Shown here piece after piece: positions 8,162 to 17,131 of a DNA stretch of 64,000 bases. Position 1 is the first letter of the stretch, and each line of letters begins with the position of its first letter. The notes beneath the pieces are model-generated. The model worked only from the letters and a program-made list of their open reading frames with translations. It did not search any database and was not told the DNA's origin. The DNA is from Sinomonas sp. ASV486 (GTDB lineage: Bacteria > Actinomycetota > Actinomycetes > Actinomycetales > Micrococcaceae). Where the stretch lies: NCBI RefSeq assembly GCF_030908215.1, contig NZ_JAVFJK010000009.1, positions 142,010 to 206,009 of the forward strand, read 5' to 3'. A program made the translations under genes and the position numbers.

Positions 8162-8536
8162 ATGAGGATTAAGATGTGCTCCATCCACGTGATTGACCCG
8201 GCCGCCGCGCACGTGTTCTACACGGAGACGCTCGGCTTCGACACCCTGCTTGCGATGCCCGAGGCGAACCTGTTCATCGTCTCTTCGCCCGATTCCGGTG
8301 GCGTGGGACTGCTGCTCGAACCGAGCGGAAACCCCGTCGCGGAGGCCTACCGCACGGGCGTGTACGACGCCGGCCTGCCGGCTATCGTGCTCGGCTCGCC
8401 GGACGTCCGGGCCGACTACGAGCGTCTGAGCGCGGCCGGGGTCGTGTTCCGCGGGGAGCCGACCCAGGACCCCTCGGGCGTCATGGCCGACTTCGAGGAC
8501 ACCTGCGGGAACCTCATCCGCCTGCATCAGGACTGA
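8162..8536 (+). CDS. VOC (glyoxalase / bleomycin-resistance fold) protein
   Basis: A 124-residue vicinal-oxygen-chelate protein with the paired beta-alpha-beta3 pattern: AHVFYTETLGFDTLL, then GVGLLLEPSG, then RLSAAGVVFRGEPTQ and the closing FEDTCGNLIRLHQ. The ATG at 8162 is preferred because a TAGGCT box lies 7 nt upstream, as in a leaderless transcript. An earlier in-frame TTG at 8132 would add ten residues. Members can be glyoxalases, epimerases, dioxygenases or antibiotic-binding proteins, and nothing nearby fixes the substrate. Confidence 0.8.
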   Translation: MRIKMCSIHVIDPAAAHVFYTETLGFDTLLAMPEANLFIVSSPDSGGVGLLLEPSGNPVAEAYRTGVYDAGLPAIVLGSPDVRADYERLSAAGVVFRGEPTQDPSGVMADFEDTCGNLIRLHQD

Positions 8537-8680
8537 CTTGGGTCTCCGCCCGGGCATCCTTGTGCGGGACGTGCGGGCAACCCACCGGTCCCATCAGGAT
8601 TGAGCCCTTGGGCCCCTTCGGTGCGGCCTGGAGGGCCGATAGGCTGGCTCCCGAAGCCACCGACGATGGAGGGGTCCGTC

Positions 8681-9742
8681 ATGAAAGCTGCCCGGTACTA
8701 CGACCGGAAAGACATCCGCATCGAGGACATTCCGGAGCCCGAGCTCAAGCCTGGGACGGTCGCGATCGACGTCGCCTGGTGCGGGATCTGCGGCACCGAC
8801 CTGCACGAATACCTCGAGGGCCCGATCTTCATACCGCCGAAGGGGTCGCCGCATCCGATCTCGGGCGAGGAGGCCCCGGTGACGATCGGCCATGAGTTCT
8901 CCGGCACGATCACGGCGCTCGGCGATGGGGTCACCGACCTCGAGGTCGGCCAGAATGTGGTCGTCGAGCCCTACATCATCCACGACGATGTCGACACCGG
9001 ACCTGGGGCGGCCTACCAGCTCTCCAAGGACATGAACTTCATCGGTCTGGGTGGGCGGGGCGGGGGCCTCGCGCAGAAGATCGTGGTCCAGCGGCGCTGG
9101 GTCCACCCGATCGGGGACATCCCCCTGGATCAGGCCGCACTGATCGAGCCGCTCTCCGTGGGGCACCATGCCTTTGTCCGCAGCGGCGCGAAGGCCGGCG
9201 ACGTCGCCATCGTGGGCGGCGCGGGTCCGATTGGCCTGCTGACCTCGGCCGTGCTGAAGGCGTCCGGCCTCACGGTGTTCATCTCGGAGCTGAGCGAGGC
9301 CCGCAAGCAGATGGCGCGGGACACCGGGGTGGCGGACGAGGTGTTCGACCCGCGCGAAGGCGACGTCGCCGAGCAGGTGCGGGCGCGCACCGGCGGCAAG
9401 GGTGCAGACGTCGGCTTCGAATGCAGCTCCGTCCCCGCCGTGCTGGACATGCTCATGGCCACCGTCCGGCCCGGCGGAGTCATCGTGAACGTGTCCATCT
9501 GGGGGCACAAGCCTCCGGTCGACATGCCCTCCCTCGTGCTCAAGGAGATCGACCTCCGCGGCACCATCGGGTACGCGAACGACCACCCCAGCACCATCGC
9601 GCTCGTGCAGTCCGGCAAGCTCGACCTGGCGCCCTTCATCACCGCCAAGATCCCCTTGGACGATCTCGTCACCGAGGGCTATGACCAGCTCATCAACAAC
9701 AACGAGCACCACGTGAAGATCCTGGTCGATCCGAACGCCTGA
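8681..9742 (+). CDS. (R,R)-2,3-butanediol dehydrogenase-like zinc alcohol dehydrogenase
   Basis: A 353-residue medium-chain zinc dehydrogenase. The start MKAARYYDRKDIRIEDIPEP and the run WCGICGTDLHEYLEGPIFIP closely resemble Bacillus BdhA. Catalytic zinc ligands expected from the family are visible: Cys37, His71 and Glu72 (TIGHEFSG), with a further Glu in EPLSVGHHA. The NAD-binding motif is GGAGPIGLL. The Cys cluster for a structural zinc is absent, as is usual for BdhA. The enzyme would interconvert acetoin (or diacetyl) and 2,3-butanediol in the cytoplasm. The ATG at 8681 has GGAGGGG 7 nt upstream. A TAGGCT -10-like box lies near 8643. Confidence 0.87.
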   Translation: MKAARYYDRKDIRIEDIPEPELKPGTVAIDVAWCGICGTDLHEYLEGPIFIPPKGSPHPISGEEAPVTIGHEFSGTITALGDGVTDLEVGQNVVVEPYIIHDDVDTGPGAAYQLSKDMNFIGLGGRGGGLAQKIVVQRRWVHPIGDIPLDQAALIEPLSVGHHAFVRSGAKAGDVAIVGGAGPIGLLTSAVLKASGLTVFISELSEARKQMARDTGVADEVFDPREGDVAEQVRARTGGKGADVGFECSSVPAVLDMLMATVRPGGVIVNVSIWGHKPPVDMPSLVLKEIDLRGTIGYANDHPSTIALVQSGKLDLAPFITAKIPLDDLVTEGYDQLINNNEHHVKILVDPNA

Positions 9743-9862
9743 TCCGGCCGCCGCGGTGGCCCTGCGCACTGTGACTGAGCGCGGTAGAAACCTGTTTCCG
9801 CCGAGCTGAGCCGTGCACAACGGGCCCCCGGGCCGTCCGGAGCCTCCCAAGGGCAGGCACGC

Positions 9863-9967
9863 GTTGCGGGGTCACCTTTCACCGTTGGGGGGTCATCTCT
9901 CACCGTTGCGAAGTCAGCTTTCACCGTTGCGGGTCCACCTCCCATCGTCGAGGGTGATCTTCGCGTC
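9863..9967 (+). repeat. 21-bp tandem repeat array A (TTGCGGGGTC family)
   Basis: Four 21-bp units starting at 9863, 9884, 9905 and 9926, each beginning GTTGCGGGGTCA or a close variant and ending in a TTTCACC-like run. A degenerate fifth reaches 9967. It occupies the otherwise gene-free stretch 9743-10040 after the butanediol dehydrogenase; nothing else was recognised there. The same unit recurs at 10268 (reverse), 45294, 47241, 49076 and 62585. Confidence 0.85.
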
Positions 9968-10040
9968 TGTGCGGTGAGCGCCTAGGCCCAGCACAGGTCC
10001 ACGAGATAAGCCGCACAGCACCGGACGAGATTCTGGTGCC

Positions 10041-10253
10041 ATGGAGAATTCATCGGAAACTCAGCCTTATGCATCGCGTCGCGCCCGGATCGGTGCTGCG
10101 ATCTTGGGCGCATTGGGGGTAGCGCTATTCGGACTCGCAGCTCTCCCTGCCCAAGAGGCCAGCGCCGCGGGAATCGTCTCCGGAATCCACTATGTCCCGC
10201 CAACCCAGACGGTAACCACGGCTATCGAGGCGAACAGCGCCGAGGAAGCCTAG
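10041..10253 (+). CDS. Small putative secreted protein (uncertain)
   Basis: A 70-codon frame starting at ATG 10041. It reads as an export signal: basic start (SRRARIGAA), hydrophobic core (ILGALGVALFGLAALPA) and a plausible cleavage site after EASA. The remaining 25 or so residues are polar and match nothing I recognise. There is no clear Shine-Dalgarno. It sits between two 21-bp repeat arrays, one ending at 9967 and the other starting at 10268. It may be a genuine small exported peptide or a chance frame; the signal-like N-terminus is the only support. Confidence 0.4.
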   Translation: MENSSETQPYASRRARIGAAILGALGVALFGLAALPAQEASAAGIVSGIHYVPPTQTVTTAIEANSAEEA

Positions 10254-10267
10254 ACGCTCGGCCTGTG

Positions 10268-10414
10268 GTGACTCCGCATCGTTGGGAGGTGACTCCGCAT
10301 CGTTGGGTGGTGACTCCGCATCGTTGGGTGGTGACTCCGCATCGTTGGGTGGTGACTCCGCATCGTTGGGAGGTGACTCCGCATCGTTGGGTGGTGACCC
10401 CGCAACGCAGGGAG
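10268..10414 (-). repeat. 21-bp tandem repeat array B, seven units, reverse orientation
   Basis: Seven exact-period units start at 10268, 10289, 10310, 10331, 10352, 10373 and 10394. The first six are GTGACTCCGCATCGTTGGG plus two bases (AG or TG). The seventh has diverged toward the general form of the family. The reverse complement aligns with array A through GATGCGGAGTCAC versus GTTGCGGGGTCAC. Low divergence between units suggests recent expansion. Confidence 0.9.
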
Positions 10415-10422
10415 GCGGCCCG

Positions 10423-10875
10423 TCAGCCGTGGCGACCGCCGCGCAGCGACCTCTCCGCCGCTGCTCCGTGTGCGGCCGAGGCGACCTTAGCGGCCTTCTG
10501 CTCGGCCTCTGCCTTGACCCGCCGGGCCTCCTCGCGGACCGAGGCCATGTTGGCGCGCTCCTCCTGGAGCCACTGCGGCCGGTTCTCGAGCAGCGCCGTG
10601 ATCTCCGCCGTCGTGAGCGCCTCGGTGATGCCAGCGCGGGCGAGGCCGGAGATGGTGACGTTGAGCTTCTGCGCCACGACCGGCCGCGGGTGCGGGCCCT
10701 TCTCGAGCAGCTCGGTGAGCCACGCCGGCGGGTTGGCGCGCAGTTCGTCGAACTCCTCGCGCGTCACCGCACCTTCCTGGAACTCCGCAGGCGTGGCGGG
10801 GAGGAAGATGCCGAGCTTCTTCGCGGCGGTGGCCGGCTTCATGGACTGGGACGCGGCCTTGGGGTTCGAGCTCAT
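10423..10875 (-). CDS. DUF5997 family protein
   Basis: A 150-residue cytoplasmic protein, conserved in actinobacteria but of unknown function. The start MSSNPKAASQSMKPATAAKKL at 10875 is preferred over the in-frame extension to 10953, which would run into the divergent gene. The core TAAKKLGIFLPATPAEFQ, FDELRANPPAWLTELLEKGPHPRPVVAQKLNVTISGLARAG (given here in part as the helical centre) looks like a small all-helical domain with an HTH-like segment. The C-terminus is Ala/Glu/Arg-rich. The start is only 23 bp from the divergent LysR effector-domain gene, a pairing suggestive of shared control. Confidence 0.75.
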   Translation of the reverse strand: MSSNPKAASQSMKPATAAKKLGIFLPATPAEFQEGAVTREEFDELRANPPAWLTELLEKGPHPRPVVAQKLNVTISGLARAGITEALTTAEITALLENRPQWLQEERANMASVREEARRVKAEAEQKAAKVASAAHGAAAERSLRGGRHG

Positions 10876-10886
10876 GGGATCAAGGC

Positions 10887-10892
10887 TACCGT
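10887..10892 (+). promoter_or_regulatory. TACCGT -10-like box for a leaderless start
   Basis: TACCGT ends 6 nt before the ATG at 10899, so transcription would begin at or next to the start codon. The same hexamer sits 7 nt before starts at 32586 and 44485. Confidence 0.45.
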
Positions 10893-10898
10893 GGACCC

Positions 10899-11666
10899 AT
10901 GCAGCCTGAGAGTGCCCATGCCCTGAAGGTCGCCTTCGTCGCGGGGGTCGCACCCGGCAAGTGGTTCCACCGGTGGGAGGAGCGCTTTCCCGACCAGCCG
11001 CTCGCTTCCCAGATGGTCGACGACGCCCAGCAGCTCGCCGTCCTGCGCGACGGCACCGCGGACGTGGCCTTCGTGCGGCTGCCCGTGGACAGGGACAAGG
11101 AAGCCCTCCACGTCATCCCGCTGTACGAGGAGCTGCCCGTGGTCGTGGCGCCCAAGGGCCACGAGATCCAGGCGTTCGAGGAGATTCCCCTCGGCGAGGT
11201 CGAGGACGAGCTCTTCGAGTACGACGGCGGGCCCTCCGAGCGCTTGGACCTCGTCGAGGGCGGGGCGGGGCTCGCGATCATGCCGATGTCCGTGGTGAGG
11301 CACTTCAACCGCAAGGACCTCCGCTATCGGCCGGTGACCGGCGTCGAACCCTATGCGGTCGGGATCGCCTGGCGGCGCGAGGACGAGTCGGAGCTGATCC
11401 AGGAGTTCATCGGCGTGGTCCGCGGGCGCGGGGCGAACAGCTCCCGGCAGGCCTCGGTTCAGCGCGACCAGCAGGAGGCCGCGCAGAAGCGCCGCGAGAA
11501 CCTGGCCGCCACGCAGTCCAAGGAGGCCAAGGCCCGCAATGAGGCGAGCCGCGCGGCGAAGTCCGCCCGGGGCGGCAAGTTCGGCACCCGGGGCGGAAAG
11601 CCCGGCGGCGGCAAGGGACGTCCGGCATCGGGCAAGGGCAGGCCCGGGCAACGGCGCGGGCGTTGA
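10899..11666 (+). CDS. LysR-type effector-binding domain protein without HTH, basic C-terminal tail
   Basis: A 255-residue protein. Residues 9-175 look like a type 2 periplasmic-binding / LysR substrate domain (LKVAFVAGVAPGKWFHRW, DVAFVRLPVDRDKEALHVIPLYEELPVVVA in two strands, GGAGLAIMPMSVVRHF). The LysR winged-helix DNA-binding region is absent: the protein starts directly at the effector domain. The last 70 residues are rich in Lys, Arg, Gly and Ser (GKFGTRGGKPGGGKGR), a disordered tail that could bind nucleic acid. It is divergent from the DUF5997 gene and probably has a leaderless start. Function unknown. Confidence 0.78.
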   Translation: MQPESAHALKVAFVAGVAPGKWFHRWEERFPDQPLASQMVDDAQQLAVLRDGTADVAFVRLPVDRDKEALHVIPLYEELPVVVAPKGHEIQAFEEIPLGEVEDELFEYDGGPSERLDLVEGGAGLAIMPMSVVRHFNRKDLRYRPVTGVEPYAVGIAWRREDESELIQEFIGVVRGRGANSSRQASVQRDQQEAAQKRRENLAATQSKEAKARNEASRAAKSARGGKFGTRGGKPGGGKGRPASGKGRPGQRRGR

Positions 11667-11731
11667 GCTCGTTGACGCGGAGCACCGTGGAGCGGATCGA
11701 GTTCGGATAGGGACTGGAGGGCAGCGGGGGA

Positions 11732-12523
11732 GTGGTGAGCGGCGGAGACCCGTTCGAGGGAATGCCCTCGTTCCGGCTGGGCACCGGGCGTCCGCTCGTG
11801 GTGCTGCCCGGACTCACGCCGCGGCACGTTGTTCCGCGCGGCACGGCCTTCCTCGCAGAGTCCCGGACGCTCGGGCCGCTCGCCCGGAGCCGCGAGGTCT
11901 GGTGGGTCAACCGGCGCGCGGGCCTGGGCCCCGACGCAACCATGGAAGATATCGCCGCGGACTACGCGGACCGCCTTCCGAGGCTCGGCGCCCCCGTGGA
12001 TGTCATGGGTATCTCGACCGGCGGCATCGTGGCACTCCAGCTCGCTGCCGATCGCCCGGACCTCGTGCGGCGGCTCGTCCTCGTTGCATCGGGCTGCAGG
12101 CTCGGTCCTGCGGGCAAGGTCGGCCAGCGTGCCCTGCTCGCGCGGCTCGAGGCCGGGGACCTCCGGGGCGCCGGTTCCGAGATGGTCCGGCTCATCGGGG
12201 TCCGCCCCGCCGCGCGCAGCCTCGAGGGCTGGGCAGGCTGGCTTGTGGGCCCACTCGTGTACCGCGGCTCGACCGACGACCTCGCCGTTGTGCTGCGCGC
12301 CGAGGACGCCTTCGACCTCACGGCCAGGCTCACCGAGATCAGCGTCCCGACCCTCGTGATCGGCGGGGACGAGGACACTCCGTACGGGCCTGCGGTGTTC
12401 CGTGAGACGGCGCGCGGCCTCCCGAACGGCCGGCTCATCATGTACTACGGCCGCGGCCATGTGGGCGTCCAGCTCACCCCCGGCTTCGCCCAGGACGTCC
12501 TCGGGTTCCTTGACGCCCCCTGA
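11732..12523 (+). CDS. Alpha/beta-fold hydrolase
   Basis: A 263-residue alpha/beta hydrolase. PLVVLPGLTPRH forms the first strand and oxyanion region. The nucleophile elbow is MGISTGG (Ser in G-x-S-x-G), the acid is likely the Asp in VIGGDEDTPYG, and the His is in YYGRGHVGVQL, so the triad is complete. No signal peptide. GTG codons at 11732 and 11735 both follow GGGGGAG. The substrate (ester, lactone or other) is unknown. It ends 48 nt before the stop of the convergent NERD-helicase gene. Confidence 0.82.
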   Translation: MVSGGDPFEGMPSFRLGTGRPLVVLPGLTPRHVVPRGTAFLAESRTLGPLARSREVWWVNRRAGLGPDATMEDIAADYADRLPRLGAPVDVMGISTGGIVALQLAADRPDLVRRLVLVASGCRLGPAGKVGQRALLARLEAGDLRGAGSEMVRLIGVRPAARSLEGWAGWLVGPLVYRGSTDDLAVVLRAEDAFDLTARLTEISVPTLVIGGDEDTPYGPAVFRETARGLPNGRLIMYYGRGHVGVQLTPGFAQDVLGFLDAP

Positions 12524-12571
12524 GACGCCAGCGCGTTGTGGGTGCCTTCTCCCGGTCTACGGTTCAGGTGT

Positions 12572-14233
12572 CTACCCTGTCGCGGCCGGGGTCACCGTCG
12601 CCTCCGCGAACCTCTTCGCGACGGCGGTCCCGCCGCACGCTTCGATGGCAGCACGCGGGCCGACGACGACGAGCCTGCTCCGTGCCCGGCTGATTCCCGT
12701 GTAGAGCAGCTCCGGGCCGAGGTCCGCATGCCAGCCGTTGACGGCCAGGACGACGGCGGACCGCTCGAGCCCCTTGAACCCCTGCACGCTCGAGTAGAAG
12801 ACGTCCCGGTCGCCGAAGTACCCGGCCCAGTAGCCTGCCTTCCCGAGGATGCGGATCTGGTTCTCCTGCTCGGGATGCCTGTACTTGGTAGTCAAGAGGG
12901 CGATCTGCCCCGGATCCCAGCCTTCTGCAATGAGGCGATCGACGGCGTCGTCCGCCGCGGCGATGGCCCTGTCCACGGGGACGTCGATCACCTCGACGGG
13001 ATCCCCGGCCAGGCCGCGGACCCGCTGCTCCCGACCCGTGAAGGCTCCCGCGAGGTTGGCGATCTGCTTCGTGTTGCGCAGGTTCTCCCGCAGTGAGAAC
13101 GGCACCATGCCGAGCGGCCGGGCGGGACGGCTGTGGTACACCGACTGGTTGGAGTCGCTGAACACGTACAGGCCATTGCCCCCGCGATGGCGCAGGCTCA
13201 CGAGCACGGTCTCCCACCACAGCGGGCGGAAGTCCTGCCCCTCGTCCACGACGATCGAGTCGAACCGGCGGAAGTCCGGCAGGGCACGGGCCGCCCGGGT
13301 GAGCGCCTGCGGAAGGCTGACGTCGTAGAAGTGCTGCAGGGCGCCGTCGTCCGGGGAGAGCCGCACATCGAGGTACTCGGCGAGCTCGTGGAACGTGCCG
13401 ATGTACTCGGCGGGCCTCTTCCACCGGGCGCCCACCTCGTTGAGGTGGCCGGCCAGCCCCTGGTTGAAGCACAGGACCGCCACGCGCTCTCCTGCCTGGG
13501 CCAGCCGGCGAGCCTGCTCGAGGGCGAGGTAGGTCTTCCCGCTCCCTGCGGTCCCCTGGATGTGCAGGCGTGGCTGCTCGGCGAGGAAATCGAGGAGCAC
13601 GCGTTGGTTCTCGGTGAGGTGCTCGGCGTGCTCTTCGAGTTCGACGGCGCTGGCCCGCGCTGGTCCGATGTCCTCGGTGTTCGCGAGGAGCGCCTCGATC
13701 AGGGCTTCGAACGTGCTTTCGCCTCCCCGGCGGAGATGCACGCCCGTGCCTTCGGCGTGGATTGCGGCTTTGATCTTCTCGGCGAGGTGGTCGAGGTCGT
13801 TCTGGCCGGCGAGGATCGAGAGGGGCGTGCCGGGGGAGTGGAAGTCGTGGCCGACCTTCGTGAACGGGAACACCGCGAGCTCGGCGAACCGGGTGCCGTG
13901 CGCTGCCGTCCCGTCGAGGTATGCGCGCAGCTTGTGCTTGGCGGCCCGGGCCTGGTCCACCGGATTCTCGATCGCGTGGTCCTGCCCGCCGCGGCTGCGC
14001 GTGTACCAGCGGCCGCGTGAGCGTCGCACCACTCCGCCCTTGACCTCGAGGACGGCTGCCCCGACCCCGGGCCATAGGACGAGGAAGTCGATTTCCCGCT
14101 CGCCGAGGTGGGCGAGCTTGAGCGAATGGAAGACCACCGCGCTGTCCGGAAGCTGCTCCATGAGCCTGTTCCAGACGTGCTCCTCCGCCGTGCTGGCGCC
14201 GAAGTCAGGATGCTCCGGGAGGCTCGTGGCCAT
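12572..14233 (-). CDS. NERD nuclease domain fused to UvrD/Rep-type helicase
   Basis: A 553-residue fusion. Residues 10-125 are a NERD domain with the nuclease-like residues D49 (EREIDFLVL) and E63-x-K65 (LEVKGG). A superfamily 1 helicase core follows: Walker A GTAGSGKT at 227-234, DEGQD Walker B at 330-334, motif III-like VFSDSNQSVY, and late motifs VQGFKGLER and LLYTGISRARSRLVVV. ATG 14233 follows AAGGAGGGGAC. The combination suggests DNA processing or repair; related NERD-helicases are also found in defence contexts. It is 51 nt downstream of the P-type ATPase gene on the same strand. Confidence 0.88.
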   Translation of the reverse strand: MATSLPEHPDFGASTAEEHVWNRLMEQLPDSAVVFHSLKLAHLGEREIDFLVLWPGVGAAVLEVKGGVVRRSRGRWYTRSRGGQDHAIENPVDQARAAKHKLRAYLDGTAAHGTRFAELAVFPFTKVGHDFHSPGTPLSILAGQNDLDHLAEKIKAAIHAEGTGVHLRRGGESTFEALIEALLANTEDIGPARASAVELEEHAEHLTENQRVLLDFLAEQPRLHIQGTAGSGKTYLALEQARRLAQAGERVAVLCFNQGLAGHLNEVGARWKRPAEYIGTFHELAEYLDVRLSPDDGALQHFYDVSLPQALTRAARALPDFRRFDSIVVDEGQDFRPLWWETVLVSLRHRGGNGLYVFSDSNQSVYHSRPARPLGMVPFSLRENLRNTKQIANLAGAFTGREQRVRGLAGDPVEVIDVPVDRAIAAADDAVDRLIAEGWDPGQIALLTTKYRHPEQENQIRILGKAGYWAGYFGDRDVFYSSVQGFKGLERSAVVLAVNGWHADLGPELLYTGISRARSRLVVVGPRAAIEACGGTAVAKRFAEATVTPAATG

Positions 14234-14284
14234 GTCCCCTCCTTGCCGCGCGGGCGGCCTGCTTTGGCCCCGAGGCGCAGTTTC

Positions 14285-17038
14285 TCACACGGCGGCGGGC
14301 TTGAGCTCCACGCCCGTCCGGGCCCGGCGCCGCCGGATGTAGCGGACCGCTTCGTCGGAGCCCCAGACGATGAAGGGGAACGGCACGAGCATGAGCAGCT
14401 GCCACGGTTCCGGGGCTGCGGTCCCGAAGACGAGCTGGAGCGGCGGGACATACACGATCGCCGCCGAGAAGGCGATCTCGAACGCGATGCCCCACAGCAG
14501 GAGCTTGTTGGTGCCGATCCCGATCTGTGCGAGCGAGGCGGTCTGGGTCCGTGCAGCGAACGCCGTCCCGATCTGGCACGCCACGATGCCGAGGAAGGTC
14601 ATCGTTGTGGCTTGGACCCACACTCCGTGGAGGGGTCCCGATGCGGTGGGGGCGCCGAAATGCCACCCGCCGGCGATGAGCGTCGCGAGGAACCCGCCCG
14701 TGACGAGGACGGCCGAAATCCCCCCGAGGAGCCCCCACGCTCTGGCGAGCATCGGTCCATCGATCACGTTCTGCCCCCGCTGGCGCGGCGGCCGGTCCAT
14801 GGTACCCGGCTCCTCGGGCTCCCGGCCGAGGGCGAGCGCCGGGAGTGTCTCGGTGCCGAGGTCCACGGCGAGGATCTGCATCACGGTGAGGGGGAGCGGA
14901 ATCCCTCCTCCCGCGACCGCGTAGAGGAGGAAGGGGACGACCTCGGGGGTCGCGTGGGCGAAGATGTACACGATGAACTTGCGGACATTGTCGTAGACCC
15001 GGCGGCCTGAGCGGACGGCGCTCACGATCGACGCGAAATCGTCATCGGTGAGGACCATCGCCGAGGCCTCCCGGGCCACGTCCGTCCCAGAGCGACCCAT
15101 GGCGACCCCGATGTCGGCGCGCCGCAGAGCGGGGGCGTCGTTGACGCCGTCGCCCGTCATCGCTACGACGTGCCCGAGGTCCCGCAGCGCGTCCGCGATG
15201 CGCAGCTTCGCCTCGGGCGAGCTGCGCGCGAAGATGATCTCCCGGTCCGTGGCCAGGAGGGCGTCGAGCTCGGCCTCCGGCATGTGGTCCAGCTCGGTGC
15301 CGCTGACGATCCGGATGTCGCCGTCGCCGATGCCTACCCGGGCCGCGATGCCCCGGGCGGTCAGGCCGTGGTCGCCCGTGACGATGATGAGTCGGATCCC
15401 GGCTGCGTGGCAGCGCGCGACGGCGTCCGCCACCTCGGGGCGCGGGGGGTCCAGGAGCGCGATGATTCCCAGCAGCGTGAGCCCTCGCTCGGCGTCGTGC
15501 CTGCTGAGGCCCGCCGCGCCGTCGCCGGGGACGGCCTTCTCGGCGACGGCGAGGACGCGCAGCCCCTGTTCAGCCCAGTCGTTGACCGTCTCCACCACGT
15601 GCGTGCGGTCCCGCTCCGAGAGGGGTTCGCGGCCGCCGTCGGGCGCGGAGATCCAGTCGCACAGCGGCAGGAGCTCCTCCGGGGCGCCCTTGCAGTGGAC
15701 CGCCGATTCTCCTGCCGCGGCGTCGACAGTGGACATACGGCGCAGTACTGGGTCGAAGTGGAACTGGGCGAGCCGCACGACGCCGAGACGGTTGTTGGGC
15801 AGACCGAGCGTGGCGGCCGCGTGGAGGAAAGCGAGCTCCGTCGGGTCGCCCGTCTCGGTCCCGTCCGGGGCAATGTGCGCGTTGTTGCACGCGACTCCGG
15901 CCGCCGCGAGCCGGGCGGCGGGCGAGCCGGGCGCGGCAGGCGGCACAGCGCCTTCGAGCGCGAGCGTCCCGTCCGGAGTCCAGAGCGTGACGGCGCGCAT
16001 CTGGTTCATGGTGAGCGTGCCGGTCTTGTCGGTGCAGATCACGCTCGTCGAGCCGAGGGTCTCGACGGCGGAGATCCGCTTCACGAGCGCGCCCTCGCGG
16101 GCCAGGACGCGGACGCCGACGGCGAGCGCGAGCGTGATCGTGGGCAGCAGGCCCTCCGGGACGTTGGCCACGAGAAGGCCGATCGCGAAGTTCAGGGTGT
16201 CGCCGAGCGGTAGGCCTGTGAGGAGCGTGCCGACAGGGATGAACGCCGCTCCCATCACGATCGCCACGATCGCGATGACCCTCGCGACGCGGGTGACCTG
16301 CCTCTCGAGCGGGCTGCTCTCGTGGCCCACGCGTTCCGACAGCGCCGCGATGCGGCCGAGCTCGGTGTGCATGCCGGTCGCGAACACGACGGCGGTCGCC
16401 TCGCCGCCCGTGCAGCTCGTCCCGCTGAAGACCATGTCCGAGGCGTCCAGCAGGCGCTCCGCGAACGAGTCGCCTTCGGCGGTCCGCAGCACGGGGAGGG
16501 ACTCGCCCGTGAGCGTCGAGACGTCCATCTCGACGGAACCCTCAAGGAGCCGCGCGTCGGCTGAGACCCGGTCGCCCTCTCGGACAACGATCACGTCGCC
16601 GGGAACCAGCAGCCGCGCGTCCACGAGGGTCTCCTGCCCGTCGCGGATGGCGCGGGCCGAGGGAGGCAGGTAGGCCGCGAGCGCCTCGACCGCGTGCTCG
16701 GCGTGGCGCTCCTGGAGGAAGGCGAACGCCGCGTTGATCAGGATGACCGCCACGATCGCGGCGGCCAGGGCCCCGGACCCGGTGATAAAGCTCAGGACGG
16801 CTGCGAGCCAGAGCAGCAGGGCGAGCGGCTGCGTGAGCTGGCCCAGAATCTGCCGGGGCCATCTCCGGCCGCCTTTGCGGGTGAGCATGTTCGGCCCGTA
16901 GACGACCTGGCGCCTCGCGGACTCGCGTCCCGTGAGGCCGCGGCGGCTCGATCGCAGGTCGCGGAGGAGTCTGTCTACCGAAGACCGGGGATCAACGTGC
17001 TGCGCGGCCTCGGGCTCGGTCGTGGCGCGATGGTTCAT
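14285..17038 (-). CDS. P-type cation ATPase, Na+,K+-ATPase-like (P2 type)
   Basis: About 917 residues from ATG 17038; an in-frame GTG at 17122 would add 28. Domains run in order: cation-ATPase N-terminal domain ([19 protein letters not shown]), actuator with LTGES, phosphorylation site [10 protein letters not shown], nucleotide domain with KGAPEE, hinge [12 protein letters not shown], and ten membrane segments. The M4 motif [10 protein letters not shown]5 [11 protein letters not shown] and M6 [10 protein letters not shown] follow the animal Na,K-ATPase pattern more closely than the Ca2+-pump (IPEGLP, NLVTDGLPA) pattern. It may therefore move monovalent cations. No beta subunit is encoded nearby. 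The ion is unproven. Confidence 0.88.
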   Translation of the reverse strand: MNHRATTEPEAAQHVDPRSSVDRLLRDLRSSRRGLTGRESARRQVVYGPNMLTRKGGRRWPRQILGQLTQPLALLLWLAAVLSFITGSGALAAAIVAVILINAAFAFLQERHAEHAVEALAAYLPPSARAIRDGQETLVDARLLVPGDVIVVREGDRVSADARLLEGSVEMDVSTLTGESLPVLRTAEGDSFAERLLDASDMVFSGTSCTGGEATAVVFATGMHTELGRIAALSERVGHESSPLERQVTRVARVIAIVAIVMGAAFIPVGTLLTGLPLGDTLNFAIGLLVANVPEGLLPTITLALAVGVRVLAREGALVKRISAVETLGSTSVICTDKTGTLTMNQMRAVTLWTPDGTLALEGAVPPAAPGSPAARLAAAGVACNNAHIAPDGTETGDPTELAFLHAAATLGLPNNRLGVVRLAQFHFDPVLRRMSTVDAAAGESAVHCKGAPEELLPLCDWISAPDGGREPLSERDRTHVVETVNDWAEQGLRVLAVAEKAVPGDGAAGLSRHDAERGLTLLGIIALLDPPRPEVADAVARCHAAGIRLIIVTGDHGLTARGIAARVGIGDGDIRIVSGTELDHMPEAELDALLATDREIIFARSSPEAKLRIADALRDLGHVVAMTGDGVNDAPALRRADIGVAMGRSGTDVAREASAMVLTDDDFASIVSAVRSGRRVYDNVRKFIVYIFAHATPEVVPFLLYAVAGGGIPLPLTVMQILAVDLGTETLPALALGREPEEPGTMDRPPRQRGQNVIDGPMLARAWGLLGGISAVLVTGGFLATLIAGGWHFGAPTASGPLHGVWVQATTMTFLGIVACQIGTAFAARTQTASLAQIGIGTNKLLLWGIAFEIAFSAAIVYVPPLQLVFGTAAPEPWQLLMLVPFPFIVWGSDEAVRYIRRRRARTGVELKPAAV

Positions 17039-17131
17039 GAGGGCATTGTGGGCCGGACAGGTGAACGTGGGGTTAGGGCCGAAGGTCGCAGGGACGCCGT
17101 TCTCGTGGGTGATCTTGCCCACGCGCCCTGT

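Noticed and set aside
10268..10414. CRISPR array
   Set aside because: Units are directly adjacent at 21 bp with no unique spacers, and there is no cas gene nearby. It is a simple tandem repeat.
10265..10909. Plus-strand frames with VTPHRW or GGDSASL peptide repeats
   Set aside because: The 21-bp repeat unit is a multiple of three, so it stays open in several frames. The downstream part is antisense to DUF5997, and there is no ribosome site.
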